Made by a program: the position numbers and the translations under genes
Origin: Tranzscheliella williamsii
Lineage: Eukaryota; Basidiomycota; Ustilaginomycetes; Ustilaginales; Ustilaginaceae
Assembly: GCA_023212725.1 (NCBI GenBank)
Contig: JALBYF010000051.1
Coordinates: 1-64,000 of the forward strand
Reading direction: 5' to 3'
Length of the DNA stretch: 64,000 bases
Notes under the pieces: generated by a model
The model's input: the letters and a program-made list of their open reading frames with translations, nothing else
Told to the model about the DNA's origin: nothing
Database searches by the model: none
In this document: piece by piece, positions 19,543 through 29,958 of the stretch
Layout: every line of letters begins with the position of its first letter
How positions within the stretch are numbered: position 1 is the first letter of the stretch

Positions 19543-19698
19543 CGCCTCCCCCTGCCACCCACCCCCCTCCAGCGACAAAAGTCGTGCGAACCACAGAGCC
19601 TCGAGAAGTCAGCGTGCGATGGGCAATGGACAGATATGCATATCGATCGAACAGTGTGTAATGCGAGGTAGTGTGCTCGGAGCCGGTGGCGCGGGTGT

Positions 19699-21492
19699 CT
19701 AGGACGCGGAACGGATGTCGCGGGAGCGGGCGGCGGTGTGCTGGCGGTCGAGGAAGCGGGCGCAGGCGGCCTCGACGTCGACGACCTCCTTGGGGGCGGC
19801 GGCGGAGAGGACGATGTTGGCGTTTTCCTGGACGGCGATGTCGTCCTCGACGCGGATGCCGATGCCGCGGAAGGCGGCGGGGTATGCGTGGTCGTTGGGC
19901 ACGTAGACGCCGGGCTCGATGGTGACCACGACGCCCGCCTCGAGGCGTGTGGTCCGCTCGACGGACGCGCAGTCGTGCAGGTCGATGCCGAGCCAGTGGC
20001 CAATGTAGTGCGGATAGAGTATGCGCTCCAGCGCGCCGCCCGTCAGCCGGAAGCCGATCTGCTTGAGCTCCTCGCGCAGCAAGTCGACCGACCGCCGATG
20101 CAGGTCCGCCAGCGTGTAGCACTGCTCCTCGGTCGCCAGCTTGGTGCACGCCTTGAGCACGTTCAGCACCGCCTGGTACAGGTCCCTCTGCGGCTCCGAG
20201 AACCGGCCGTCGGCATTCGACGGAAACGCCCGCGTGATGTCCGACGCATAGCCGTCCAGCTCGCCCCCAGCATCGATGCAGACCAGCTCATCCCGCCCGA
20301 CAGGCCGGTCATTGTTGACATAGTGAATCGTGAGCGCGTTGGACCCAGACGCCACAACCGGCACATACGCCTGCCTCTGCGAGCCGCGGACGGCACAGTT
20401 GTACTCGAACACAGCTTGAAGCTGCGCTTCCGTGACGCCCGGCCGTACGAATCCCATCGTCTCGGCCATGGCCGCGCCGCTGATCTCGCCGGCACGCTTC
20501 ATGATGCGCAGCTCGTTGACCGACTTTTTGAAGCGCAGCCGTTCCACCTCCTTGGCCAACGAGTGGCATTTCCGCGTATCGCCGAGCAGCTTCACCACGG
20601 CGTCAAAGTCGGACTTCTTGGAGAAGAGATCGAATCCCGTCGTCGAGGGCGGACTGAGGTAGTTGAGGACATTGCTAGCCTTGCTGCCATTGCTTTTGCG
20701 TGGAATGCTGGGCTGGTTCGGCGACTCGACGTAGACATGCGTGTAGTTCGGCAGCACCTGCCTGAGATGGTTGAGCAGCACGGCAGCGTCCATCTCGTGC
20801 GCATCGTCGGCGCCGAAGATCTCGGTGGCTCCGTCCAAACCGGTACGCGGGCCGTTCCAGGTCTCATTGTGTTCGTCCCTGGCTTGGACAAACATGGTCA
20901 TCTTGTACCCGCGAGACGACGAGGCGTCCTTTTCCAGTATGACCGCCGAGTCAGGCTCCTGGAAGCCGGTGAGGTACCAGAAGTTAGTCTCCTGGCGGAA
21001 CTTGTAGAATATATTGCCGCTCATGCTCTTGACACGGCCGGACATGGCAACGACGACGCTGCTATCCGGTAGCCTATCCATGAGCCTCCTGCGGCGCTCC
21101 TCGTACTCAGACTCGGGTATACCAGGCGTAAGCTGCTCCGTGGCCACCGAGTCGACGCCGGGGTCGTACAAGCCGACGTACTGCGAACGCTCATCAGCGA
21201 GCAGTAGGGCGTCTTCCGAGCCGAGTGGACCGCGCCGCGGAAACAGGTGTGGATGCGAGTGTGGCAGTGGCTGGCCGTAAGCCCTTTTCCCGCCCTTGGG
21301 CCAGGGTTGTTGAGGTGCTGAAGAGGAGGCGTGCTGGTAGGGATCGATCTCGTCGGTGGGGCGAGCTGCGGAAGAAGCATAGGCGCAGCGCGACGAGCTG
21401 CTGCCCCGTGAGGATCCACCGGCGCCACGCACACCAAGTGGTCTCGACAGCCTACACAGGCTGCTGGTCGAGCGGCTCACAGCCCCTGCCAT
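19699..21492 (-). CDS. icp55: Xaa-Pro aminopeptidase of the ICP55/XPNPEP3 type
   Basis: The mitochondrial intermediate-cleaving peptidase removes one destabilising residue from imported proteins after MPP processing. The product has 597 residues. The N-terminal 50 residues are Ser/Arg-rich without acids, fitting a presequence. The aminopeptidase-P N-terminal domain follows: QLTPGIPESEYEERRRRLMD, FRQETNFWYLTGFQEPDSAV. The C-terminal pita-bread metalloprotease domain shows all five dimetal ligands in order: Asp in DAGGELDGYASDITRAF (two Asp), His in YIGHWLGIDLHD, Glu in VTIEPGVYVPND and Glu in GIRVEDDI. The domain order and the QETNFWYLTGF block are characteristic of Icp55/XPNPEP3 rather than cytosolic APP1. 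No intron. Confidence 0.92.
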   Translation of the reverse strand: MAGAVSRSTSSLCRLSRPLGVRGAGGSSRGSSSSRCAYASSAARPTDEIDPYQHASSSAPQQPWPKGGKRAYGQPLPHSHPHLFPRRGPLGSEDALLLADERSQYVGLYDPGVDSVATEQLTPGIPESEYEERRRRLMDRLPDSSVVVAMSGRVKSMSGNIFYKFRQETNFWYLTGFQEPDSAVILEKDASSSRGYKMTMFVQARDEHNETWNGPRTGLDGATEIFGADDAHEMDAAVLLNHLRQVLPNYTHVYVESPNQPSIPRKSNGSKASNVLNYLSPPSTTGFDLFSKKSDFDAVVKLLGDTRKCHSLAKEVERLRFKKSVNELRIMKRAGEISGAAMAETMGFVRPGVTEAQLQAVFEYNCAVRGSQRQAYVPVVASGSNALTIHYVNNDRPVGRDELVCIDAGGELDGYASDITRAFPSNADGRFSEPQRDLYQAVLNVLKACTKLATEEQCYTLADLHRRSVDLLREELKQIGFRLTGGALERILYPHYIGHWLGIDLHDCASVERTTRLEAGVVVTIEPGVYVPNDHAYPAAFRGIGIRVEDDIAVQENANIVLSAAAPKEVVDVEAACARFLDRQHTAARSRDIRSAS

Positions 21493-22030
21493 CTTGGTCC
21501 TCTACGATCGTTGTAGAAAGCGTCAAGTCATAGCACAGCAGATGTCATAACGAACCCTTCGACCTCACCTCAGCGCAGATGTGTTCTGCCATACTGATCA
21601 AGAACCTCACCCGATTCCGGTGTTGCAAAGCCTGATTAAATCACAGTCACATCGTAGTAAAGGCGAGGCATTCACATTGATTTCCTATTCACAGTCACGT
21701 GTGAGTGTTATCCCACGCCTCTACGTTTTCAAATCACAAAATTCACATTGTGATTTCAATGGAAGACAGTTTGTTAGGCCACTAGTTCACCGTCGTCACG
21801 ATCGACGTTGCTTTTGTATCAGCATATAGACACGATTGTGGGAGCGAGCATGGCATGCTCCTGTATTTCTGAAGACGTTATGATGAGTAGACCTCCATCT
21901 CGCCTCATTTCAGAGACCATAGAAAGTCAGTCTGCGGTATGTATACAAAAACAAGAAGCAGCGGCAACAGCAGCGCCACACATCCTACTATCACTCTTCC
22001 TTCCATTTTGTTTCACTCACATCTCTCGCT
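21493..22030. other. AT-richer spacer with repeated TCAC/GTGA motifs
   Basis: Upstream region of ICP55, AT-richer than its surroundings. Between 21630 and 21760 it carries several copies of (A/T)TCAC(A/G), including one perfect 8-bp inverted repeat. No coding sequence recognised. Confidence 0.5.
21731..21756. repeat. 8-bp inverted repeat with TCACA/TGTGA arms
   Basis: AAATCACA at 21731-21738 and TGTGATTT at 21749-21756 form a perfect inverted repeat with a 10-nt spacer that itself contains TTCACAT. A similar near-palindrome is present at 9305-9320. Confidence 0.7.
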
Positions 22031-22818
22031 GTGTCCCACGTAATTCACGAGCTTATCTCAGTGTCCTGGGACAGCGAAGCCAGCACGATAGTCAAAGACC
22101 GTTCTGGCCAAGGGCTGATTGCTTTGGACGCAGAGTTTATGGAGCGAGGACTTTGTAACAACATTGGCTACGTGCTGGAGCAGGTACACTCGTGCTACGT
22201 AGAGCAGGGTAGTCTGTCGCTACCAGACGGCACTGAGCTGCAGCGGGACGAGCCGGTGCCTCGCGGTACGCTGCGCTTTCATCGGCTCGATGGCGCCGAG
22301 GATCCTTGCACCCCGACCATGGGGCCGCGCTTCAAATACAAAAGGCAGATGATGGGCGACGGAACTCCAAGTGGAAGTGCCACCAGCCGAAAAAGCGTGC
22401 GTCAGACATCTTCAGGGAGGCCATCCTGGTGCGGGACGCAAGATGCCTGGTGGCTGGTGAACTATTCACCAACTGCACCGCTGCGCACATCCTCCCGCAG
22501 AGCCGCCCAGAGTATTACGCGGAGGTCCTAGGTCCTCGGGGCGGCTCTATCTTCTCGGCCAGATCTGGTCTCCTGCTCTCAAGAAGCATGCACCCTTGTT
22601 TCGACCGCGGCGTCGTAGCACTCTATCCTTTGGAGAATGGAGATTTGGTGGTGCACATCTTTGTACGGACAGCACACCCTGAGTACCACGCAAAACTTAT
22701 CCGGCCGGAGGAGTTCCATCTGCCCAGGGAGTTCCATCCGGACCATCGTCTCCTCCGCTTCCATGATAAACAGAGTGCAATGACCCACTTCCGCGGGTAC
22801 GATGCTGGTTTTGATTGA
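22031..22818 (+). pseudogene. HNH-nuclease-family pseudogene, copy A
   Basis: The N-terminal part (22031-22403) encodes a conserved block with ALDAEFMERGLCNNIGYVLE and LRFHRLDGAEDPC. The C-terminal part, one frame away, encodes an HNH_2-type domain: RDARCLVAG, AAHILPQSRPEYY, GLLLSRSMHPCFDRG, LLRFHDK. The two frames meet at 22403-22408, where one base appears to be missing relative to the copy at 29 kb. The position that aligns with the start codon of the other copy is GTG (22031), so the start is lost too. No intron of plausible length repairs the shift. I therefore call it a pseudogene, though a sequencing error cannot be excluded. Bases 22091-22335 are nearly identical to the second copy while the rest is diverged. 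The biological role of the family in fungi is unknown to me. Confidence 0.78.
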
Positions 22819-23351
22819 TCAAGCATGTTATGGAGTCTCGAAGGATGTGGACGGGACCTGCTGCCAAGGAAAGAAAAAGAAAAGAAAACCTCCAGCGGTA
22901 TTGATTCCGCTTTGCTTCAATGCCAGTTACTTTCACAATCACATTGCCTGACCTGTTACTGCAGCCAGTACTGTGCGAAGAAGGACTGCAAAGACGGACT
23001 AGCGGACGGTGGGCTAGCGGGGCACTTGACGTCCGAGTGGTCACCTCCATTGGCTCGTAAAACTATGGTGAGCATCTTGCTGTGACTTGTGGCCTGCTGC
23101 TCTGGCTCCGACATCACACGAGACACAGTCACACAGTCTGTCACTTCCGGTAGGCAAAGTGTGGCAAAAATGTAGATGCTGCAGTCGATGTAGTAGTACG
23201 GAGTGACGGTGGAGCGATGAAGTAGTGTTACATGTGAGGACGAGCCAAGCTGGGGTGATGCCAGATCGAGGACGATGATCAAACCGAGAAGGGTGACATT
23301 AGAAAGCAAGCGTAAGCGGTATGCAAGAGGTAGAAGGGCTGGCCAAGGGTA
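22819..23351. other. Spacer, nothing recognised
   Basis: 3' flank of HNH copy A and of the Ser-rich unknown gene (convergent). No gene or repeat seen. Confidence 0.4.
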
Positions 23352-24818
23352 TCAAAGTGAAAAGAGACGGTACCAGCGCGGAGTAGCCGCTTCGGACCCT
23401 TCCGCATCGGCGTCGGCCGATGTCCTCCAGAGTGGCGAGACCAGCGAAGGGCCATCGGCCATCACCGCAGAGACAGGGTGGGGCGGGGCCGAGGTCTTTT
23501 GACGGCTGAGCTGGTCGCTAATACCGTCAAAGGTGTTGAACTCGGCAAACGCTGAAGGAACGTCCGCGTATGTGTTGAGGCCATAGCCAGAGTAAGTGCG
23601 TGAGTGGCGACCGAACCCCTCGCTTTGATCATGGCGGGAGGATGCTGTAGTGTAGGGTGCTTGGCTGCTAGGCGAGAAAGCGGTGGTGGCCGAGAGTGCT
23701 CGGAGGGAGGCCGAAGGGTTCAGCAGCGGTGGCAGGCCAAGCAGGCCGGGGACGGACCACGACTTGACCAGCGGCCTGGATACAGTGAGGTCGCCAATGG
23801 CGTTGCCACCCGAGCTGGTCCGGCTGCGCCGACGACGGACCAGCTCGTCGGCTTCGGCGAATAGCTCTTTGGGGGTAGTGGAAACCCGACGAGGCGGAGG
23901 GATAGGATCCAAGACGCTGGATGTGGATCCAAAGGCATCGTGATCGTCAGGTGACGAAAGGCTCTCCAACGCTGACGAGCCAAAGTCGAGTAGCGCTTCG
24001 GCGAGGCGGACAACAAAGCTGCCACTGTGCTTGCGGATGAGATCCGAGTGTGCCTCGTCCGATTCATCGTCGTGTTGCGAAGCGCGCTGCGATGGGAGCA
24101 TGGAGCGTTGGCAAGAGGCACGTCGACTCGCATTGCGGCTGTGAGACTTGGAAGCGGCGCGTCGCTGTTGCCTGAGCTTGATGATGCCAGCTGCGAGCTG
24201 CGCTTCTGGATCTTGATCACCTGCATCGCCGTGGCAGGACCCGTCCGACTCGGAGCATTCGATGCGGACGGGCCTGGAGGAAGTGACTGCTACGCTCGCT
24301 GTCGGGAGTGCGCCGTCAACAGGCGCCTGCGGTAAATTGTTGCAGGATAGACGCAATGGCTGCACAGTGTCGATGGTAAGGGGCAGCGGTGGAGTGAGAG
24401 GCGAGCCGGATTCGAGCTGAAGAGATGAGGGAGGTGCGGTCAGAGCGCGAGCGCGTTGTAGTTCGGCAGAGCTTTCGCTCTTGTTGGCCGGGTGGGAAAG
24501 CGTGCTGGATCTGGCTCGGTGATGCGAGTGGCTAACCTTGCTAACCTTGCTTCGGAAGAACGCTGGCCGGGGGGCGACGTCTTGTTCGGCATCACTGGTC
24601 TCGCTGCTGTCAGAGCTGATGCTCTCGGCGGTGATGGGCTGGAACCAGTTGGCATCCCAGCGGCTGAGATCGTTGTGACGGCTGCTGGCGTGCTTGAGCA
24701 GCTCACGGTTGTGCTCAATGCCGAGATCCTGCGAAGCAACCTTGCCCAAGAAGTGCGTGCGAACAAAAACGGGATCATCAAGCGAGGCGAGCAGGCTGGA
24801 AGACGACAGCGACACCAT
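23352..24818 (-). CDS. Hypothetical Ser-rich disordered protein
   Basis: A 488-residue open frame starting at ATG 24818. I do not recognise it. The N-terminal 60 residues look ordered (LDDPVFVRTHFLGKVASQDL, then a DLSRWDANWFQPIT segment). Most of the remainder is low-complexity Ser, Arg, His and Pro with acidic patches, including a short predicted helix near 262-285 (SFVVRLAEALLDFGSSALES) and a cluster of RRRSRT at about 325. The C terminus (PRWYRLFSL) is again hydrophobic. It has no signal peptide or membrane span. The long frame, and a composition like disordered signalling or transcription regulators, favour a real gene. It lies between the two HNH pseudogenes. Confidence 0.65.
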   Translation of the reverse strand: MVSLSSSSLLASLDDPVFVRTHFLGKVASQDLGIEHNRELLKHASSRHNDLSRWDANWFQPITAESISSDSSETSDAEQDVAPRPAFFRSKVSKVSHSHHRARSSTLSHPANKSESSAELQRARALTAPPSSLQLESGSPLTPPLPLTIDTVQPLRLSCNNLPQAPVDGALPTASVAVTSSRPVRIECSESDGSCHGDAGDQDPEAQLAAGIIKLRQQRRAASKSHSRNASRRASCQRSMLPSQRASQHDDESDEAHSDLIRKHSGSFVVRLAEALLDFGSSALESLSSPDDHDAFGSTSSVLDPIPPPRRVSTTPKELFAEADELVRRRRSRTSSGGNAIGDLTVSRPLVKSWSVPGLLGLPPLLNPSASLRALSATTAFSPSSQAPYTTASSRHDQSEGFGRHSRTYSGYGLNTYADVPSAFAEFNTFDGISDQLSRQKTSAPPHPVSAVMADGPSLVSPLWRTSADADAEGSEAATPRWYRLFSL

Positions 24819-27800
24819 CTCCTAGGCGGGAACCGGGCGGGAACCGATACGGATGCGTGATAGAAAAGGGGCTGTGTATGCTTAGAGGAAAAGATCGTCG
24901 AAGGTGGATGGTCTACGACGTCTATAGCAACCAGAAAGCGATGTAAAAGGGGTTCAGACGAGGCTGACAGGCTATCGGGGCAAGATCTATATACATCCCT
25001 ACCGTGTGGCGGAGGTGCGGGAGGGGCTCCACCAAGATGAGCAAACCGACCGCGGGGACCTAGCGGGGCAGGATGCGAAGACACAGTAGCACACTCGTAC
25101 AGAAGCCTCCGCTGCACGCGCCACTGGATGGGAAACTTGCTGCACGTTGGTAGAAGCGACAACTGAGATAGAGATGTCAAGGGCGGATAAGGACCAGGGC
25201 GAAAGAGCCCAAGCAAGGCGGAAGGTCAAAAGAAGTTGCCGCTAGAAAGCATTGACAGTGGCAGCTGTAGGCCGGGGGGCCAAAGGTCGTCTTCTGGGTT
25301 GGCTGCGTTGCATTGCGAGCTCGCCACCCCCGCGTGCTCTTGCATGCGTTGCCGTGCGTTGTGAGCGTCTGAACAGTCACTCACAGTTTTGCAAACCTTT
25401 GCGGCGTACTGCCAAGTGGGCCTCGGCTACAAGCGATGAGAAATTTGATATCCGTGGAGGCACGACCGCCTCATCAGTCGGGGTTCGTGGCCCGCTCTCT
25501 ATGTATTCGCTGAGCTGCATTCCTGTGCACAACCTAGCCCTGCGCAACAATTCGAAATCACGCCGAGGAGGTATATGAAGTCAACTTGGCACTCGGATCC
25601 ACAATGCAGAACGAACGATCAAGACTCGCGTACAGAGATTCTATGAGCGCTGGTGTAGAGAGTGTAGCAGCAGGAGCAACCGAGAGATGGTAATTCCACC
25701 CACATTGGGACGGGGCAAGCTGCGACGCGCCGAGCTGGCATAAGCGTGCCTAATGTCGATGCCGCGAGGACCTTGCTGTAAGGGTGCGCGCACAGGACAT
25801 TATTTACCCTGGGAGACGGAATCCAGTCTCCGATGCGCGTAAGCCATGCGAGAGGAAGAAGGTGCGGGTAGCAGCAGTCTGCCATCCCGAGGCACGAGGA
25901 CAGGGGGTCATTCCAAGGTGTAGGGAGAGAGAGGCAAACAGGCACGCACAGCAGTACAGCGGCACAGTAGACTAACTTGCGGGGTCCTTTGTCGCCTAAC
26001 CTTGCTGCAGCCGCCACAGAGGCGTGGGTGCGAACGCTCTGTTGCCAGGCAACTTGCCGCTACGCGACAATTCGAGCAGTTCAACACCAGCGGACATATG
26101 TAATCTAGCAATTCATCATGCTCGGCTGTGTCTTTACTTTTTTTGGCTCCTCGACTGCGTTCGTATGCTAAGCGCCTCTCTTTGAAGAAGGCTCGTTACG
26201 ACCAAATGGTGGACTACAACATAAGGACTGACATGAGATAAGACGTTTAGGAGATAAGAAGTTGAGGTATCCTCCGCGACTGCTAATACACCATCTAATT
26301 GGCGAGACAAAGCCACCGGTCCAACTAGCCCGCCACACATATCGTGGAGGGAACCCGAGCGAGAGCGGAAGCGCCATCTAAACCGGCCTCGTGCCTCTGA
26401 AGCAGCTTGTTTCCGTCCTGCGAGGCCGCTTTTCAGCTCGCAAATAACTCTCGACAGCGATCAGAATTGACATTGGCGTTGAGGTTTCCCAACTAGATCG
26501 GCTCACAGAGCGTCATCGCAGGTTTGGCGGGGTTGGGCGGTACAGTTGGTTGAAACTAATTTCGAAATTGATTGTGGGTTCGATGGCGCGCACGATATGG
26601 ATCCGACGGGATCGGGACCAAAACGAATTCTGACATCGCCCCAATGAGCTATCCTGGGATGGCAACTGTGGCACCGCAGAGTCTAAACCACTGGCGAGCT
26701 TGGTCCGCTCTTGAAGCCAATTGAAGCGAGCGGCCATGACTTCACCGACGCCCCGCCACAAGTACGGCAGATCAACACTACTGTAGTAATATACCCGCAG
26801 TGGCGACAAACGAGACCCGTCTTGACAGCCACAGTGCCACTGCTCTGCAGCGAGATCGTCAGCAAGTGTCAGATCCCGCTGATCGTTTGGACTCTGACGC
26901 AGCTGACCTGCCTGAACGAGGCCATGTCCGCCAACCTTGACTTGGCGACGCTGGGCGTCATGACTACTTGGCAACGCGGTAGACAAAGTACAATTTCTGG
27001 GGCTTTGCTGCGCTTCGCGACGCCCTTTGATTTCTGTTGTCCAACTGTCCAACGCAAAAAGCCAAACGCAACCCCCGACGTTCAGCCAATGAGACGGTGA
27101 CCACCAGGAATATCATGGCAGGCGAGCTGCAAAGCAAAGCAGGCCCGGGCAGACAGGCCGAGTGAATTCAGAAGAACGAACTCGGGTGAATGTCGAACCA
27201 AGTTCCCATGCAGGCGCGAGTCAAACGGGCCGCCGCTAAGCGAGCATCGACCGTCGTGCTCCACCGTACAGTACCTTGCCAGAAGCGGGGTTCATGTCTC
27301 GAGCAAAGGGCAGCAGTCTTGGGGCTCTACAGCCATCTCTACGAATAGATCTCGGTCGACCTGGTCAATCCTGATACAGTTCCCGACACTGGCTGAGACG
27401 GGTCTGAGCTCGTGCCTTGCTTCCTGCAACCTTGGATGCTTGTGAGACATGGCTGGCTGCACACCGCTGTGCTGACGCCTGGTAGTAGGTCCTGAGGATG
27501 GAGTTCACACGTTCTAGTGATTTCGGCTAATACCGCAAGCCACTCTGATAGAACTCACAGGACGGTTGTTGCGCTGTGCCAACTCGTTTCTCCCGTTCCG
27601 GTAACATTTGGATTGAGATTTCCATTCTGCTATCCCGTTCTGGTAACATCTTTATTCTGCTTCCATGATTGACATGCAATTCGCAGGTGACTGTAATGGA
27701 GATGCCGCTGATTCGGTGCAAGCTGGGCGATATCGATCTCAGCGCTCCTGTTCACGACAGATGCGACGGTCGGTCGCTGCCGTTGCCAATGCGACATAGA

Positions 27801-28936
27801 GTATCTACGCTGGCCTTAGCCTGACAAGCCCACGCTGTTGCGCTTAGTGGGCGCGGGGATTCGAAGCCAGTTGCCGGGGGGAGTCGCAAGATCCGGCCAA
27901 TCCTGTTTGTGATCCGCCTCGCTTGTCACACACGAAATGGAGCCTTGCGCTGACCCCTTGCATCAGGTCGCCCCACACCAAGCGCGACCCGAAGTCCCAA
28001 TGCTCACACCAACACTTGCCGACACGCAACGCTAAACAGCACGGCACCGGAGGTATCTTTGGTGCCCTGGCCAGACAACCAAGTGAGCTGCGTACGATAG
28101 CCGGTCACAGAAACGGTCTTGTGACGTTTGCGGCCCGAAGCAGCAGGTCAAAAGTAAGATTTTCGCCATCGTCCTTCAGTACAGACATGCGAGGTCATCA
28201 CTCTAACAACAAGTACCCGGCTAGCCCAGGAAACCTCGATAGCGTTTCGTGCGCTTCTGACGGCTTGTTTCAGCGCGTTGTAAGCGACCACACTCTTTTG
28301 CCTCTGCGCTGAAACGTAGCGATCCTCTACATCGGTGTCCCATTCCTTCATCTCTCCGAAAGACCGCGCTGCATCTACGTGACTGAAAGACATCGAATCG
28401 CGGCTGTCCACTGCTACAAAAGGCGACCAAGCAGCATCGACAAAACTAGATGCCACGTCTAGCGGATAGGCACGGGCGCTGATTCTCGATGCGAGTGGCA
28501 ACATACTAGGTTGCCTGAGAGGGCCAGTGTATCTGGAAGTTGAAGCCATTGGCTGGGCGCTGGGACTGCAACGTAGGGCAGGCAACAAGCCGTAACTAGG
28601 CGACCCGAAATCGTCGCTGCAGCGACGATTTGCGAGCGATGCCTAGACTACCCCCGTTGTGAGCTTCGCGGCGTTGTACCAGAGCGGCCCATCAGCAAGG
28701 TCAAAACGAAGCGACACAGCCTGCATGCCCATGTCATTGTTCGGTATTTGGCATCAGCTGTGCGCGCTCCGCATCGCTCATCTCGCAGCATGCCTGGAGC
28801 TGAAAGGATATTGATAAAGGTCGTGATGGGTGAGAGGCTTTGGACAACGCAACAGGCAAATGGTTCGCCACCTTGCATAGCGGCCAGCGTATGAGTTGGC
28901 CAGCTCCCCAATATCCGAGCTTGCGATGGTGGACCA
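24819..28936. other. 4.1-kb stretch without recognisable genes
   Basis: All frames on both strands are short (under about 180 codons) and none resembles a known family or keeps a coherent amino-acid composition. Two short AT-rich direct repeats with cores CCCGTTCCGGTAACAT and CCCGTTCTGGTAACAT occur at about 27589-27650. The base composition is less GC-rich than in the genes. It may be decayed sequence; I see no terminal repeats, transposase or reverse transcriptase remnant. Confidence 0.5.
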
Positions 28937-29726
28937 TTAGAAGCCTGCAGAGAAGCCACGAAAGCGGGCCATAGCGCACTGCGCATAGTGAAAGCGCAGG
29001 AGGCGGTGGTCTGGATGATACGGACTTGGCAAATGGAATCGCTCCGGCTTGATCAACTTGCCGTGAAATTCGGGGTGGGCGGTGTGTACAAAGACATGGA
29101 CGACCAAGTCGCCATTGTCCAGAGGATAGAGCGCCACTTGGCCCCGGTCGAAACAGGGGTGCATGATTCTTGAAAGTAGGAGACCACATTTGGCCGTAAA
29201 AATAGAGCTGCGTTGACCGCGCACCTCGTCATAGTACTCCGGGCGGCTTTGGGGGAGGATGTGAGAGGCTATGCAATTGCAGTATACTTCGTCGGTGATC
29301 AGGCATGTCGAATCACGAGCCAGCAGGGCAGCTCGAAACTCGTTTTGATGGACACTCGACCGGCTGGAATTACTCACGGTCGAAGTTTCGTCGTCTTCGA
29401 CCATGGGCCTTCGTTTGCTCTTGAAGCGCGGCCCCATGGTCGTGGGTGCAAGGATCCTCGGCGCCATCGAGCCGATGAAAGCGCAGCGTACCGCGAGGCA
29501 CCGGCTCGTCCCGCTGCAGCTCAGTGCCGTCTGGTAGCGACAGACTACCCTGCTCTACGTAGCACGAGTGTACCTGCTCCAGCACGTAGCCAATGTTGTT
29601 ACAAAGTCCTCGCTCCATAAACTCTGCGTCCAAAGCAATCAGCTCTTGGCCAGAACGGTCTTTGACTACCGTGCTGGCTCCGCTGTTCCAGGTATGGTCA
29701 GCCAGCTCGTATGTTACCGGGAGCAT
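28937..29726 (-). pseudogene. HNH-nuclease-family pseudogene, copy B
   Basis: Inverted relative to copy A. It keeps an ATG at 29726 and the N-terminal block (IALDAEFMERGLCNNIGYVL). One extra base at 29443 relative to copy A moves the rest into another frame. The downstream frame (28937-29467) carries the HNH_2-like domain: RDSTCLITDE, ASHILPQSRPEYYDE, GLLLSRIMHPCFDRG, LLRFHYAQ. A GTGAGT...CAG within the gene would enclose only 14 bp, too short to be an intron. So this copy too has a single disabling shift, at a different place from copy A, showing independent decay. Bases 29421-29666 are the near-identical block. The next gene, VPS20, starts 232 bp away in the opposite direction. Confidence 0.78.
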
Positions 29727-29958
29727 GTTCGGCGAGAGTCCCTGGCAAGAATCTCGGCGTTGCGGTGGAGAGTCAATTCATGACAAAGAGAACGACTCGA
29801 CAAAGAGCGTGAGCTAATGATAACAAATTCAACCTGTCATGATGGTCTCCACTTACCTATATAGCTCCCGGGTTCCGAGTTGCTGTCGATGACTGCGCTG
29901 ACTTGCTTCTGCTGGCTTCTGCTTGGCTCCGACCATCCTGGCGCACCAGATTGCCGAT

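Noticed and set aside
19738..21072. 444-codon plus-strand frame opposite ICP55
   Set aside because: Antisense of a certain metallopeptidase; Arg/His-rich composition without any domain.
25619..26017. Minus-strand frame with a signal-peptide-like N terminus
   Set aside because: The hydrophobic stretch comes late after a charged start, the rest is Cys/Pro/Trp random-looking, and there is no intron or promoter support.
26513..27100. Overlapping frames of 179 codons (minus) and 129 codons (plus)
   Set aside because: No recognisable family, mixed composition, no supporting TATA box or splice context. Could be an orphan, but not supportable.
28148..28588. Minus-strand 146-codon frame in the gene-poor block
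   Set aside because: Part looks helical, but it has no homology I recognise and lies in a decayed region. It may be one exon of an unknown gene.
29384..29397. GTGAGT...CAG in HNH copy B as an intron that would restore the frame
   Set aside because: It would enclose only 14 bp, far below the smallest spliceosomal introns in this window (66 bp).
22031..29726. HNH copies as part of an inverted-repeat transposon
   Set aside because: I looked for terminal inverted repeats, LTRs, a transposase or reverse transcriptase and target duplications around both copies and saw none.
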